From positions 1 through 38,435 of the forward strand of contig DMYZ01000126.1 of NCBI GenBank assembly GCA_003483565.1: DNA of 38,435 nt, read 5' to 3'. The notes below the pieces were generated by a model. The model was not told the origin of the DNA. It saw only the letters and a list, made by a program, of their open reading frames with translations, and made no database searches. The position numbers and the translations under genes were made by a program. This DNA comes from Prevotella sp. GTDB taxonomy: Bacteria > Bacteroidota > Bacteroidia > Bacteroidales > Bacteroidaceae. Below are positions 1 to 9,095 of the stretch, piece by piece; the stretch's first letter is position 1; each line of letters opens with the position of its first letter.

Positions 1-299
1 TCAATATAAGTCTGGATAGCATCCTTGAAGAAATCAAAATCCACATCAACCAATTTGTCACAGACCATATCCATATGGCTCTGAAGGATAGTAACAGGCT
101 TGTGCTCAAAACCTTTAGTCGCAGATTTACGGATAAGAACGTTACCGGTTTCATCTATGTTATAGTCTAACTTATGCTCTTCAGCAAATTCCTTAAGATA
201 GGCTATCATCTTCTCTTCATGCTTTGAAGGACGGGGAATCTGATTAATTCTAGCAAACTGTTCAAATACAAGAACAGGTCTCAAATCACTTTTATTCAT
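1..299 (-). CDS. pepD: Aminoacyl-histidine dipeptidase (PepD), N-terminal part
   Basis: The N-terminal 99 residues of an M20-family cytosolic dipeptidase. The gene starts at the ATG complementary to 297-299 and runs off the left edge. The visible protein opens MNKSDLRPVLVFEQFARI and continues with IPRPSKHEEKMIAYL. It then shows LQSHMDMVCDK, the PepD metal-binding segment in which the His and Asp help hold the two zinc ions. Family members hydrolyse Xaa-His and other dipeptides in the cytoplasm. The gene is divergent from the small membrane-protein gene at 390, and its likely -7 element (TATCTTTG, 365-372 on the minus strand) lies inside the divergent intergenic region. The C-terminal catalytic half is outside the window, so integrity cannot be judged. 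Confidence 0.88.
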   Translation of the reverse strand, partial: MNKSDLRPVLVFEQFARINQIPRPSKHEEKMIAYLKEFAEEHKLDYNIDETGNVLIRKSATKGFEHKPVTILQSHMDMVCDKLVDVDFDFFKDAIQTYI

Positions 300-317
300 T
301 TAATTATGTTATTTTAT

Positions 318-348
318 TTTGTACTTTTATCTAAAAATATTACCTTTG
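318..348 (+). promoter_or_regulatory. Bacteroidota sigma-70 promoter for the small protein/ompH operon
   Basis: TTTG at 318-321, 19 bp, then TACCTTTG at 341-348. This is an exact match to the Bacteroidetes -33/-7 consensus (TTTG, about 19-21 bp, TAnnTTTG). Transcription would begin near 353-357, so the upstream in-frame ATG at 306 cannot be the start; the ATG at 390 fits. Confidence 0.75.
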
Positions 349-364
349 TCAGCAAGTTTGCATT

Positions 365-383
365 CAAAGATATTACAAAAGTA
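365..383 (-). promoter_or_regulatory. Candidate -7 elements for pepD
   Basis: On the minus strand TATCTTTG lies at 365-372 and TACTTTTG at 376-383. Both match TAnnTTTG and face pepD, whose ATG is at 299. No good TTG lies 19-21 bp upstream of either. They sit just downstream of the plus-strand promoter at 318-348, so the two divergent transcripts would overlap at their 5' ends. Confidence 0.5.
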
Positions 384-389
384 ACAAAA

Positions 390-602
390 ATGATAAAGAC
401 ACTGTTATTTTCCGTGTTAATAATTGCTATAAGCATGGCATTATTATGCATTAAGTTATTTTTTGACAAGAAAGTCAAATCCATGCATATCCACGACAAT
501 CCCCGCCTGAAAGATGAGGGTATTCACTGTGCCATGGATCAGGATCGTGAAGCAAGACAAGGAGGCAAAGCCTTTTCATACGTTAAACCGAAAAAAAATT
601 AA
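390..602 (+). CDS. Small conserved-looking single-pass membrane protein
   Basis: A 70-residue protein starting MIKTLLFSVLIIAISMALL. One hydrophobic segment (about residues 3-22) is followed by a basic, polar tail containing HIHDNPRLKDEGIHCAMDQD and a REARQGGK motif. I chose the ATG at 390 because the promoter at 318-348 lies downstream of the ATG at 306, and because the membrane segment begins directly after it. The single cysteine sits in the tail next to an acidic/basic cluster. The gene ends 15 nt before the OmpH-like lipoprotein gene and is probably co-transcribed with it. I have an impression that short Bacteroidetes proteins share the tail but cannot name a family; the function is unknown. 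Confidence 0.7.
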   Translation: MIKTLLFSVLIIAISMALLCIKLFFDKKVKSMHIHDNPRLKDEGIHCAMDQDREARQGGKAFSYVKPKKN

Positions 603-617
603 AATATATAAGATACA

Positions 618-1205
618 ATGAAAAAAAACATTTTAAAAAATGTTGCAGTAGTAGCCCTTGCAGGCATCGCTCTCACAGCATGTAACAAATCTCAACCTCA
701 GGTTGATCAGAAAGCCGAAAACCAGAAAGCACCTACAAGTCTGAAAGTCGCTTACGTGGAGGTCGACTCTATCATGACTCGGTATACCTTTGCCAAGGAC
801 TATTCAGCCCTTCTCCAGAAGAAGAGCCAGAATATACAGAATACAATCAATGCCAAAGGACAGGCTCTGCAGGAAGCTGCAGCGAACTTCCAGCAGAAGG
901 TTCAGGCTAATGCCTACACCCGTGATCAGGCTCAGGCTATTCAAGCTGGTCTTCAGAAACAGCAACAGGACCTGCAAGGATTACAGCAGCGACTGAGTAA
1001 TGAGTTCCAGGCAGAAACAGAAAAATATAATAAAGCTTTGCATGATTCCATTGCTCATTATCTGACTGTATATAATAAGGATAAGCATTTCAGTCTCATC
1101 TTCAGTAAACAGGGTGATAATCTTTTATATGCTGACAAAGCTTATGATATTACTAGTGATGTCGTTGCCGGTCTGAATAAGGCTTACAAGAAAAATGAAA
1201 AATAA
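618..1205 (+). CDS. OmpH/Skp-like periplasmic chaperone lipoprotein
   Basis: A 195-residue protein of the OmpH (Skp) family, whose members hold unfolded outer-membrane proteins in the periplasm. The signal peptide ends in a lipobox (ALTAC, Cys about residue 22), so it should be a lipoprotein. This is common in Bacteroidota, whereas E. coli Skp is soluble. Residues 45-60 hold the beta segment VAYVEVDSIMTRY. Residues 65-150 are a Gln/Ala/Lys-rich coiled coil forming the tentacle. The C-terminal part has the family's IFSKQGDNLLYADKAYDIT segment. It follows the small membrane-protein gene by 15 nt. A strong hairpin terminator follows at 1273-1310. Confidence 0.87.
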   Translation: MKKNILKNVAVVALAGIALTACNKSQPQVDQKAENQKAPTSLKVAYVEVDSIMTRYTFAKDYSALLQKKSQNIQNTINAKGQALQEAAANFQQKVQANAYTRDQAQAIQAGLQKQQQDLQGLQQRLSNEFQAETEKYNKALHDSIAHYLTVYNKDKHFSLIFSKQGDNLLYADKAYDITSDVVAGLNKAYKKNEK

Positions 1206-1272
1206 GCAATAAATTCTATACAGTCCTTAAGGATGACAATCCTTGTTCTCTAGAATATTTGTATAAGTATAT

Positions 1273-1310
1273 GGGAGAAATGCCACAAAAACAGGTATTT
1301 CTCCCTTTTA
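1273..1310 (+). terminator. Rho-independent terminator after the ompH-like gene
   Basis: A 12-bp stem (1273-1284 with 1294-1305, one G-U pair) closes a 9-base A-rich loop. It is followed by TTTTAG and another T-rich run, and separates the lipoprotein operon from nth. Confidence 0.8.
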
Positions 1311-1354
1311 GTTTAATTTTATCAACCCATTAAATAGATTTTAAGGAATCTTCT

Positions 1355-2002
1355 ATGACGAGAGAAAACAGATACCATTATATTCTAGACTATTTTGCCC
1401 GAACACAGCCAAATGTTACGACACAACTTCAATTCGGAAGTGCCTTCCAACTCATCGTGGCGACACTACTGAGCGCACAATGTACGGATAAACGGATCAA
1501 TGAGATTACTCCGGCACTCTACGCAAAATATCCGGACGCACATGCTATGGCTCAGGCTACGGAGGAAGACTTGCTGGAATATATACACTCCGTAAGCTAT
1601 CCAAATTCCAAGGCTAAACATCTTGTTGCAATGGCAAAAATGATAGACGAAAAATTTGAAGGAATATTACCTGACAATACAGACGAGCTGATAACCCTTC
1701 CGGGAGTAGGGCGTAAAACGGCAAATGTAGTGCAGGCTGTATGGTTTGGCAAAGCGACCATGGCTGTCGACACTCACGTATATCGCGTGAGCCATCGCCT
1801 TGGGCTAGTTCCGGTGACAGCAAATACTCCTTACAAGGTAGAACAATATCTTATCCAGCATATCCCTGAAGAAATGATCAGCAGAGCACACCATTGGCTT
1901 CTGCTTCATGGCCGGTATATCTGTCAGAGTGCCAGGCCTAAATGTGACCAGTGCCCTTTTAGTGGCTTTTGTCCGAAGTTATTGGAAGGAAGCAAACTTT
2001 GA
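1355..2002 (+). CDS. nth: Endonuclease III (DNA glycosylase/AP lyase)
   Basis: A 215-residue base-excision-repair enzyme that removes oxidised pyrimidines and cleaves the abasic site. The helix-hairpin-helix LPGVGRKTA (115-123) carries the catalytic Lys121. The catalytic aspartate is D139 in VDTHVYRVSHRL. The C-terminal C-x6-C-x2-C-x5-C pattern (C190, C197, C200, C206) binds the [4Fe-4S] cluster. Length matches E. coli Nth (211 aa), and all key residues are present. It is separated from the DUF2461 gene by 20 nt, suggesting a two-gene operon. No good TAnnTTTG promoter is visible in 1311-1354; the nearest resemblance is TAATTTTA at 1313. Confidence 0.95.
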   Translation: MTRENRYHYILDYFARTQPNVTTQLQFGSAFQLIVATLLSAQCTDKRINEITPALYAKYPDAHAMAQATEEDLLEYIHSVSYPNSKAKHLVAMAKMIDEKFEGILPDNTDELITLPGVGRKTANVVQAVWFGKATMAVDTHVYRVSHRLGLVPVTANTPYKVEQYLIQHIPEEMISRAHHWLLLHGRYICQSARPKCDQCPFSGFCPKLLEGSKL

Positions 2003-2022
2003 ATGATAAAATTTAAAGAAAG

Positions 2023-2733
2023 ATGGATACAAAAAGAATATTTAGTTTTTTGCAAAATCTAACCATCAACAATAATCGTGAATGGTTTCACGAACACAAG
2101 GATGAATATAATTATTGCAAAAAGGAATTTGAAAAAGGAGTTGCCCAACTTATTGAAGCTATTGCCGTTTTTGATCCGGAAATAGCTCATCTGACGCCAC
2201 AGGATTGCTGCTATCGCTTCTATAGGGATGTGCGGTTCAGCCAGGACAAAAGTCCCTACAAAAATCATTTTGGAGCTTACATCTGTGCTCATGGCAAAAA
2301 GGCTTTGAGGGGTGGGTATTATTTTCATCTCCAGCCCGGGCGCTGTGTCTTGAGCGGCGGTTCCTACTGGTTACCGACTAATATCCTGACAAGTTGCCGA
2401 AACGAGATTATGGGAAATATCAATGAATGGCTGAAAGCTGTAGCCAATGGCCAGTTCATCAAGACTTTTGGATATCCTAATGAAGGAGTTTTGAATGATA
2501 ACGAGGTCTCAGACAAAGGCTTTGGCATTACTCATCTGAAGACGGCTCCTAAAGATTTTCCACGTGATTACAAATATATTGACTATCTCCGCATGAAAGA
2601 TTATGCCTGCTGGAAAAAGGTAGATGATCTTTTTTTCGATCAGGATAACTGGATTGAGGAGTCAATAAAAGTGTTTAAAATAATCAAGCCTATGATGGAT
2701 TTTATGAATTCTGTCATTGACGACTATGAATAA
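2023..2733 (+). CDS. DUF2461 family protein
   Basis: A 236-residue protein recognised as DUF2461 (TIGR02453) from the N-terminal pattern F-L-x2-L-x2-N-N-x-REWF followed by RFYRDVRFSQDKSPYKNHFGAY (R, D, K and Y conserved) and GGYYFHLQPG. The biochemical function of the family is not established, and no catalytic motif or export signal is apparent. It is probably cytoplasmic. It begins 20 nt after nth and is likely co-transcribed with it, but I do not infer a repair role from that. A perfect 13-bp inverted repeat follows, in the gap to the convergent addB. Confidence 0.85.
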   Translation: MDTKRIFSFLQNLTINNNREWFHEHKDEYNYCKKEFEKGVAQLIEAIAVFDPEIAHLTPQDCCYRFYRDVRFSQDKSPYKNHFGAYICAHGKKALRGGYYFHLQPGRCVLSGGSYWLPTNILTSCRNEIMGNINEWLKAVANGQFIKTFGYPNEGVLNDNEVSDKGFGITHLKTAPKDFPRDYKYIDYLRMKDYACWKKVDDLFFDQDNWIEESIKVFKIIKPMMDFMNSVIDDYE

Positions 2734-2739
2734 ATGAAA

Positions 2740-2779
2740 GAAATTCAATGCCGAACTTATAGGACTGGCATTGAATTTC
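2740..2779. terminator. Hairpin between convergent DUF2461 gene and addB
   Basis: A perfect 13-bp inverted repeat (2740-2752 with 2767-2779) with a 14-base loop, placed between two convergent stop codons. Neither side has a long T tract (the minus-strand exit reads CTTTCATTTA), so it probably works in both directions but modestly. Confidence 0.6.
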
Positions 2780-2791
2780 CTACTGTATATA

Positions 2792-5704
2792 TTATTTGCC
2801 ACATAATTTGTGATAAGGACAGTTTTGGCATCTGGTTCTATCTTCAGTAGGTAGAAAAGCAATAGCGGGATCATAGATTTGTTGCAAGACACCCGTCAAA
2901 AAGATTTTGTAGTCTTCAGCATACTCCTGTATATCAATCACTTTATTCTTTCCAATTGACAAAGTCGGATCATAGTCTTTTGCTCCTGCATGCTGGATAA
3001 AAAGCAAAGCCGGACCTACCGGTAAATGTCCTTTATCCAGATTCGGGTCCTGCCGTACAATAAGAGCATAGAGGAAACTCTGCAGAAAATAATCAGAATG
3101 CCGTTGCTGAATTCTATCTGTAGCAAAGATCTCTTCAATCTTATTGACTTGCGATTGTGGTACATTACCTGTTTTATAATCAATAACACGAATACGATCA
3201 CCTGCTCCAGGAGAGACAACACGGTCCAGACGATCGATGAAACCGCTTATTTTAATGTTTTGTAATCCCTTTCGGGTTTTCACCGGCATCTCTGTAGAAA
3301 CGTTCTTCTCTAATCCCAAAATTTCAAAGGGTGCCAACTGAATATCGATTTTCAATAGTTGCTTCAAATAGTCAATAATCACCTCACGGTTAATATACTG
3401 AAGCCCGTTATACTCGGGTTTGAAGCCTGTTGTCTTTTCCGGAATATTAAAGAGCTTTTCCGAAAAAGCCTTGTCGACAATAACATCCAGCTGCTCGGGA
3501 TGTCTGAGATATTCTTCTATCTGATCCTTTTGAACCGTCGCGCCTTCTCCAAACTTATCATAAAAAAGCTCAGCAGAACGGTGGAAGATGTTACCAAAGA
3601 TACGGTTATCAATCTGATCTTCTTCAGCCTCGTCCGGTTCTTTTATATCTGCAATATAACGATAGAAGAAAGACAATGGACAGCGAAGAAACTTATTGAT
3701 CGCAGTAGGAGATAACACGTTGATATTATCCAACTTGCTCAAGGTTATTTCATCTTTTTCTATAGCTTCCGGCTGAAGGATAACAGGCTGCTTTCCGGCC
3801 TGTAGACTTATCTGCTGAATATGGAAAGGACTTTCGACCAGAAGCTGAAGCATAAAACGGCTCATCTCTCCAGTCTGCCCGTTCCCTGTAGAGTGATTGT
3901 ATACCAGAGTAACATCACCGGCACGCTGCAACAAACTATGAAAATAGTAAGCAAAAATAGCAACCTTGTTGTCCACAGTAGTCAGTCCATACGCCTTACG
4001 GATAGAATACGGGATAAAAGAAGCATCGTTGACGCCTTTTGGCAGGTTGCCTTCATTACAGGATAGCAAAAGAACATGATCAAAATCCAGGTTTCGGGTC
4101 TCCAATATACCCATGACCTGAATGCCTATAACAGGTTCTCCATGAAAAGGAATAGAAGTAGACTGAATAAGCTGAGTAAGAAGCCGCTGGAATGTACGAA
4201 TGTCTATATCCAGATCACCGGACGTCATCAGTCCGGAAAGCCGGTTGATTAACGTATACGTGCGGAAGACTGATTCCTGCAACAAAGCATCCCCGTTTTC
4301 CCCGATATGATGGCCGGCCCATTGAAGGACGTCCCCCAACCAATTGCACAGTTTCAAAGCCATTTCTTTTTGGGTTGGAGCATCAATATCACAAAACAGC
4401 AGAGACAGTCCTTCATCCTGCTCAGTACCCTTTGCATTTCCTTTTTCATCATAAACAATGATATTGCTCAAATCTCGTCGAGACGGATAAAATTTGCGAT
4501 GCTTCTCATTAATTTCCGTAAAAATGCCATTACTATTATCACTCATATAACAAATATACGGATGGCGCAATATCATATTGACTTCATGCAAACGATAACG
4601 ATCAGAATGATCAACCCGCCCTATAGTCTGCAATTGAATCAAAACATTTACGAAAGAGCTGACCGGAGCCTGAGCGAGAGGATATCCCGTGGTAACGTTC
4701 ACATTCTTTATTTCATCCGGAAGACTATGAATTACAGCATTAAGCAGTTTCTCATCTGCCATGACTACGGCTGTATTCCTTCCGTCTTCATATCGGCAGT
4801 CTGTCTTCAGCCAATCACTGACATACCTCGCCTGGATATTCTCTGTAGCAGCATCAACAAAAGTAACCTTTTTAGCCTTGGAAAAATTCTGATAAATAGC
4901 GGCATCATGGTTATCCAGTTCATTTGGATAATGTAGGAGATATTGCCGGATATACGTTCCAGCTTCGGAGTGGATATAGTAATCATCAAAATCCCAATAA
5001 AACTTCGCCTTACCTTCCTTCATCAGACGATCACAAAGACTGAGTTCCACTTTCTGCATCATGTTAAAACCTACAAAAAGATAAGTATCATACTCAAAAT
5101 CTATCTGTGGCATTTCTACTACCTGACGGTACAAAGCACCTTCATAGGCTATCCCCTGACCGGTCAACCTCTCATTAAAAAGATCGTAAATCTTATAGAA
5201 ATGACTCCACAGACTGAGGAAACGACGCTTTAATTCAGAATCATGATCCTCAGAGAAATTACTAAAAAACTTCTTTAGCATTTCTCTCTGGTCATCTGAC
5301 AGATAGGATACATCATCCAACTCATGAATATCCTTCAAATTAGCAAAGACTTTCTTTGCATCAGCCATATTCTTATCAATATCATCAAAATCAGCTATGA
5401 GTAGTTGTCCCCAGCCATAGAACTCATCAAGAGTTTCCTCACTGCCGGTGCAAAGCGTAAAAACCTTATAAAGATCACAGATCAATTTAATGGGGTCACC
5501 TACCTGACGATTGGAATGGCGGCGGAAAAGATCACTGATCGTGATATAAGCTGGGCTCCATATCGGCTTGTCAGACAATCGTGCCAGTTCCTCATTAAGA
5601 AAAAGACTCGCACGCTTGTTCGGAAAAACAACAGCAATCCGGCTAAGATTGGTGCCATACTTCTTGATGATATCCTTTGCTATATAATTTAAGAATGTAT
5701 TCAT
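2792..5704 (-). CDS. addB: AddB-like helicase/nuclease subunit (PD-(D/E)XK family)
   Basis: A 970-residue partner of AddA in double-strand-break end resection for RecA-dependent recombination. The N-terminal helicase-like region begins with VVFPNKRASLFLNEEL (25-40) but has no Walker A motif, so it is probably not an active motor. Residues 529-555 carry the AddB-type segment around MGILETRNLDFDHVLLLSCN. The C-terminal nuclease shows GNIFHR (H708), GFIDRLD (D824) and IDYKTG (D842, K844). Cysteines C675, C959, C962 and C968 form the split C...CxxCx5C iron-sulphur staple typical of AddB-type nucleases. Its ATG overlaps the addA stop (ATGA, 5701-5704), indicating translational coupling. Confidence 0.87.
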   Translation of the reverse strand: MNTFLNYIAKDIIKKYGTNLSRIAVVFPNKRASLFLNEELARLSDKPIWSPAYITISDLFRRHSNRQVGDPIKLICDLYKVFTLCTGSEETLDEFYGWGQLLIADFDDIDKNMADAKKVFANLKDIHELDDVSYLSDDQREMLKKFFSNFSEDHDSELKRRFLSLWSHFYKIYDLFNERLTGQGIAYEGALYRQVVEMPQIDFEYDTYLFVGFNMMQKVELSLCDRLMKEGKAKFYWDFDDYYIHSEAGTYIRQYLLHYPNELDNHDAAIYQNFSKAKKVTFVDAATENIQARYVSDWLKTDCRYEDGRNTAVVMADEKLLNAVIHSLPDEIKNVNVTTGYPLAQAPVSSFVNVLIQLQTIGRVDHSDRYRLHEVNMILRHPYICYMSDNSNGIFTEINEKHRKFYPSRRDLSNIIVYDEKGNAKGTEQDEGLSLLFCDIDAPTQKEMALKLCNWLGDVLQWAGHHIGENGDALLQESVFRTYTLINRLSGLMTSGDLDIDIRTFQRLLTQLIQSTSIPFHGEPVIGIQVMGILETRNLDFDHVLLLSCNEGNLPKGVNDASFIPYSIRKAYGLTTVDNKVAIFAYYFHSLLQRAGDVTLVYNHSTGNGQTGEMSRFMLQLLVESPFHIQQISLQAGKQPVILQPEAIEKDEITLSKLDNINVLSPTAINKFLRCPLSFFYRYIADIKEPDEAEEDQIDNRIFGNIFHRSAELFYDKFGEGATVQKDQIEEYLRHPEQLDVIVDKAFSEKLFNIPEKTTGFKPEYNGLQYINREVIIDYLKQLLKIDIQLAPFEILGLEKNVSTEMPVKTRKGLQNIKISGFIDRLDRVVSPGAGDRIRVIDYKTGNVPQSQVNKIEEIFATDRIQQRHSDYFLQSFLYALIVRQDPNLDKGHLPVGPALLFIQHAGAKDYDPTLSIGKNKVIDIQEYAEDYKIFLTGVLQQIYDPAIAFLPTEDRTRCQNCPYHKLCGK

Positions 5705-8700
5705 TTCTGCTCTTTATCTCCCTTTACTTCAATTATCTCATTCTTGTAAACAAACCACAAATAACCCTTTATATTCTGATAACCCATATTTCTGAGAAGG
5801 GCCATATAGTTTCTTACCTGGGTTTTATATTCATCTCTGAAACGGCCAAATTTAAAATCTACCACTATCATCTCATGCCCATCATACATAACACGATCAG
5901 GACGCTGCTCTACCACTTTTCCGTCTTCATTGACAAAAAGGACAGAACATTCATTAAAGAGTGTCCATCGAGGAGAAAACCAGTCAGCAACCTTACTGTT
6001 TTCCAATCTCTTACGAAGCATTATTGAAAGTTTTTCTTTAGTAAGAGTCTTATCATAGATGATACCTTCCAGTTCGAGTTGTTTTAATGCTCCCTCTATA
6101 TCATCTGAAGTATGGATAGAAGAAAACAAGTTATGCAAAACATTCCCCAACTGGATGTAATTACGCTGCCGGGCAAGAGTCTCATCCTCATCACCATCGA
6201 TGAATTCGCGGCTTTTGTTGCTCTGCCGAAATATAACTTTAGAAGAATAATTGGAAACAGAGACATCAGAAGGAATAACTGGTTTTTCAAAAACATTATC
6301 AGACACCTTCTCATCTATCTTCATCACTGTAAGATCCAGAGTTCCATATTCGAACAAAATATCTTCCGTTTTCTTTTCCGAAGCAATACCTTCGAGCTTT
6401 ATCGGTACTGTCCGAACCCTTTCCCATTCACCATCTGATAGTACCTGTTCAATAATATCAGAGCGGGTAGTGGCATTACCCCGATGAGCTATGACAAAAA
6501 GATTTTGCGATGCTCGCGTAAAGGCAACATAAAGCAAATTCATGTTGTCAACCACATTCTGCAGATGCTCATGGAGATAATCTTTTTCATAAATGGTACC
6601 CATCATATTCTTAGAACTGAAATCAACGGGTACAAGCGGGAGCTCATTAAACGGTTCTTCTTCCGGCTCACACCAAAGGGTAGTATTCGCCTTCTCCATT
6701 TTCCAGTCACAGAAAGGGATAATAAGGTTACTAAATTCCAGTCCCTTACTTTTATGAATGGAAAGGATGCGCACTCCATGAACATCATCACTCTGTATAG
6801 TCTTGCTATGCAAGGTTTTGTCCCATTCTTCCAAAAAGGTACTGACATCTGAGGAATAATCAGTAATAAAACTATTCAATTCATCATAAAAAGCACAGAT
6901 ATAAGCATTCTCATGTTGTACCTTGTTCAAGGAAAAAAGAGAATAGATTTTTTCCACAAGATCAAAAAGGGGCATCGTAAGGAACTTGGAAAAATCAGTA
7001 ATAAATTCCTGAGGCAGAAATCGATCAAGATGTTCGACAGAATCTTCACCCTTACCGCAGACATATAATTCTGTATCATTAACGGCATCTCCGTCGATCA
7101 CCTTACGATATAATTTAACAAGAGTAGCTCTTGGAAGTATATCTTCTGGATGAACAAGAAGAGCAAGTGCTTCTATAACGACCTTGACAGACAAGGATGA
7201 ATCAAGCCGAAAGGCCTCATCACTGACTAGTTCTATGTTTGGATAGTTCACTGCAAAATAATCGGCAATTTGCTGTATGCTGGCATTATTCCGTGTCAGT
7301 ACAGCCATCCTGCCATAAGGGATACCCTGCATGTGAAGAGTATTAATATGATCAGCTATAGCCTCAAGCGTTCTATTCTGAAAATCATCGTCAGAAAGAA
7401 GTTGAATGCTGACAAGCCCCGAATCAGTCTTATTCCCGGGCACATTTTGTTCCAGCCCTGTATAGGCATTCTTCATCTCTTCGGCCTCTTCGGGGTTCTG
7501 TTCCTTTAGTTCCTCATACTCTATATCTGCGGCCTTACGAAAAAAAAGATTGTTGAACTCTATAATATTTTTGTCTGAACGGTAATTTGTTTCCAACGGT
7601 TTAACAGATAGCTGATCTTTCTTTTCCCCGAATTCATCGACAATATTATTGAGAAGCCTCCAATCCCCGTCCCGCCAACGATAAATACTTTGCTTGACAT
7701 CTCCCACAATAAGATTACTTTTCCCTTCGCTCATAGTCTCTTCCAGCAACACTTTAAAATTCTGCCATTGTATTGTGCTGGTATCCTGAAATTCATCGAT
7801 CATGATATGTTCCAGTTGAGTACCGATCTTTTCAAAAATGAAAGGAGAATCACTTTCTCCAATAAGGGAATGCAATAGATTCTGGGTATCACTTAACAGA
7901 AACCGGTTGGCATCCTTATTCAGTTCTTTGACCTTCTCATCTATACTATTAAGCAAACGAAGCTGGTTAATATGGCGCATAGTAAGTTTAACACTTTGAG
8001 AGAGTTGGAACAGCTTTGGGCGCATTGCCTCCGTATCACGAAGAAGAGCAAATAGCATTTCATCCACAGCATCCTTGACAATAAGTTTTCTGGGACTGGA
8101 TTTTTTTACCCATGCATCAGAACTTTCCATACCAGCAAGGACACGCTTGGTAAGGACGCTGTTGTCAAAAATACCATTCTTCAGTTTTAGAAAATAACTA
8201 CAGACACCCGAAGCCCCATAAGAAAAATCACTGATGTCAAGACTATTTTCTTCAAGATAATCCTCAAAGGTTGCAACTACCTGCTTTATCGCATCATCAG
8301 CTCTTTGCCCAATTTCCCTCATCTTCGCACTAAAGTCGGTAAAAAAATCCTTTTGGGAAAAAGTTGCCGTAAGCTTGTTGCTATGCTCTTTATAACATTC
8401 TTTGAAAATATTACAGCCAAATTTCTTGATCTGTCCGATAACATTCCAGCTTTTATCTTCCTTGATGTTTGCTTCTATATAATCCATAATCCATCTGAGG
8501 AGAAGACTTGAAGCATCAAGATTCTCTATCAGCTCATCCACAGCCATGTCTTCCACCTGATAGTCATTAAGTTCAATACGCAGGTTAGCAGTAAGATCCA
8601 ATTCCCTGGCCAAATTGCGAAGAACATTCTGGAAAAAAGTATCAATTGTCTCTACACGAAAATGATTATAGTTATGTACAAGTAATTCAAGAGCCTTTCC

Positions 8701-8985
8701 TGCCTGACGAGATACGATAGCAGGGGAGAGATCCAATTCTTCTATTATTTGGTCCATATAATCTTGGGAATCAGGAAGCCCTTTCCATATACCATAGAGC
8801 TGACTCAAAATACGCATTTTCATCTCTTCCGTAGCTTTATTGGTAAAGGTCACTGCAAGAATATTACGATAGGATAGCGGATTCTGTATAACCAGTTTCA
8901 TATATTCTTTTGCCAGGGTAAAAGTCTTTCCTGATCCTGCCGAAGCCTTGTATATTGTTAAGGTTTTAGTCTTTTCTATAGCCAT
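5701..8985 (-). CDS. addA: AddA-like UvrD-family helicase/nuclease
   Basis: A 1094-residue superfamily-1A helicase with a C-terminal RecB-type nuclease. Walker A ASAGSGKT lies at 14-21 and the motif Ia-like TFTNKATEEM at 46-55. Walker B/motif II is IDEFQDTS (396-403), with SIYRWRDGDW-type motif III and VAFTRAS motif VI further on. The C-terminal PD-(D/E)XK site has RPDRV (D1030) and VVDFKFGR (D1043, K1045). Together with AddB it forms an AddAB/RecBCD-type complex. The ATG at 8985 places Walker A at the expected distance. A TATATTTG -7 element lies 18 nt upstream. The stop codon overlaps the addB start by 4 nt. Confidence 0.92.
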   Translation of the reverse strand: MAIEKTKTLTIYKASAGSGKTFTLAKEYMKLVIQNPLSYRNILAVTFTNKATEEMKMRILSQLYGIWKGLPDSQDYMDQIIEELDLSPAIVSRQAGKALELLVHNYNHFRVETIDTFFQNVLRNLARELDLTANLRIELNDYQVEDMAVDELIENLDASSLLLRWIMDYIEANIKEDKSWNVIGQIKKFGCNIFKECYKEHSNKLTATFSQKDFFTDFSAKMREIGQRADDAIKQVVATFEDYLEENSLDISDFSYGASGVCSYFLKLKNGIFDNSVLTKRVLAGMESSDAWVKKSSPRKLIVKDAVDEMLFALLRDTEAMRPKLFQLSQSVKLTMRHINQLRLLNSIDEKVKELNKDANRFLLSDTQNLLHSLIGESDSPFIFEKIGTQLEHIMIDEFQDTSTIQWQNFKVLLEETMSEGKSNLIVGDVKQSIYRWRDGDWRLLNNIVDEFGEKKDQLSVKPLETNYRSDKNIIEFNNLFFRKAADIEYEELKEQNPEEAEEMKNAYTGLEQNVPGNKTDSGLVSIQLLSDDDFQNRTLEAIADHINTLHMQGIPYGRMAVLTRNNASIQQIADYFAVNYPNIELVSDEAFRLDSSLSVKVVIEALALLVHPEDILPRATLVKLYRKVIDGDAVNDTELYVCGKGEDSVEHLDRFLPQEFITDFSKFLTMPLFDLVEKIYSLFSLNKVQHENAYICAFYDELNSFITDYSSDVSTFLEEWDKTLHSKTIQSDDVHGVRILSIHKSKGLEFSNLIIPFCDWKMEKANTTLWCEPEEEPFNELPLVPVDFSSKNMMGTIYEKDYLHEHLQNVVDNMNLLYVAFTRASQNLFVIAHRGNATTRSDIIEQVLSDGEWERVRTVPIKLEGIASEKKTEDILFEYGTLDLTVMKIDEKVSDNVFEKPVIPSDVSVSNYSSKVIFRQSNKSREFIDGDEDETLARQRNYIQLGNVLHNLFSSIHTSDDIEGALKQLELEGIIYDKTLTKEKLSIMLRKRLENSKVADWFSPRWTLFNECSVLFVNEDGKVVEQRPDRVMYDGHEMIVVDFKFGRFRDEYKTQVRNYMALLRNMGYQNIKGYLWFVYKNEIIEVKGDKEQK

Positions 8986-9003
8986 TTTTTTAATGTTGAA
9001 TTA

Positions 9004-9011
9004 CAAATATA
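9004..9011 (-). promoter_or_regulatory. Candidate -7 element for addAB
   Basis: TATATTTG on the minus strand, ending 18 nt before the addA ATG at 8985. No TTG lies at the right distance upstream, so this is a single-element call implying a very short leader. Confidence 0.45.
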
Positions 9012-9095
9012 ACCTTTTATCTTCCTTTAGACGAATATTCCAAGCCTTTTTTTACAATGTTTTTCTTCTTTTTAAATAGACCCAGGACAGGAGAG

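Noticed and set aside
4307..4936. 209-codon plus-strand frame inside addB
   Set aside because: Antisense shadow of a well-supported gene, with no family resemblance.
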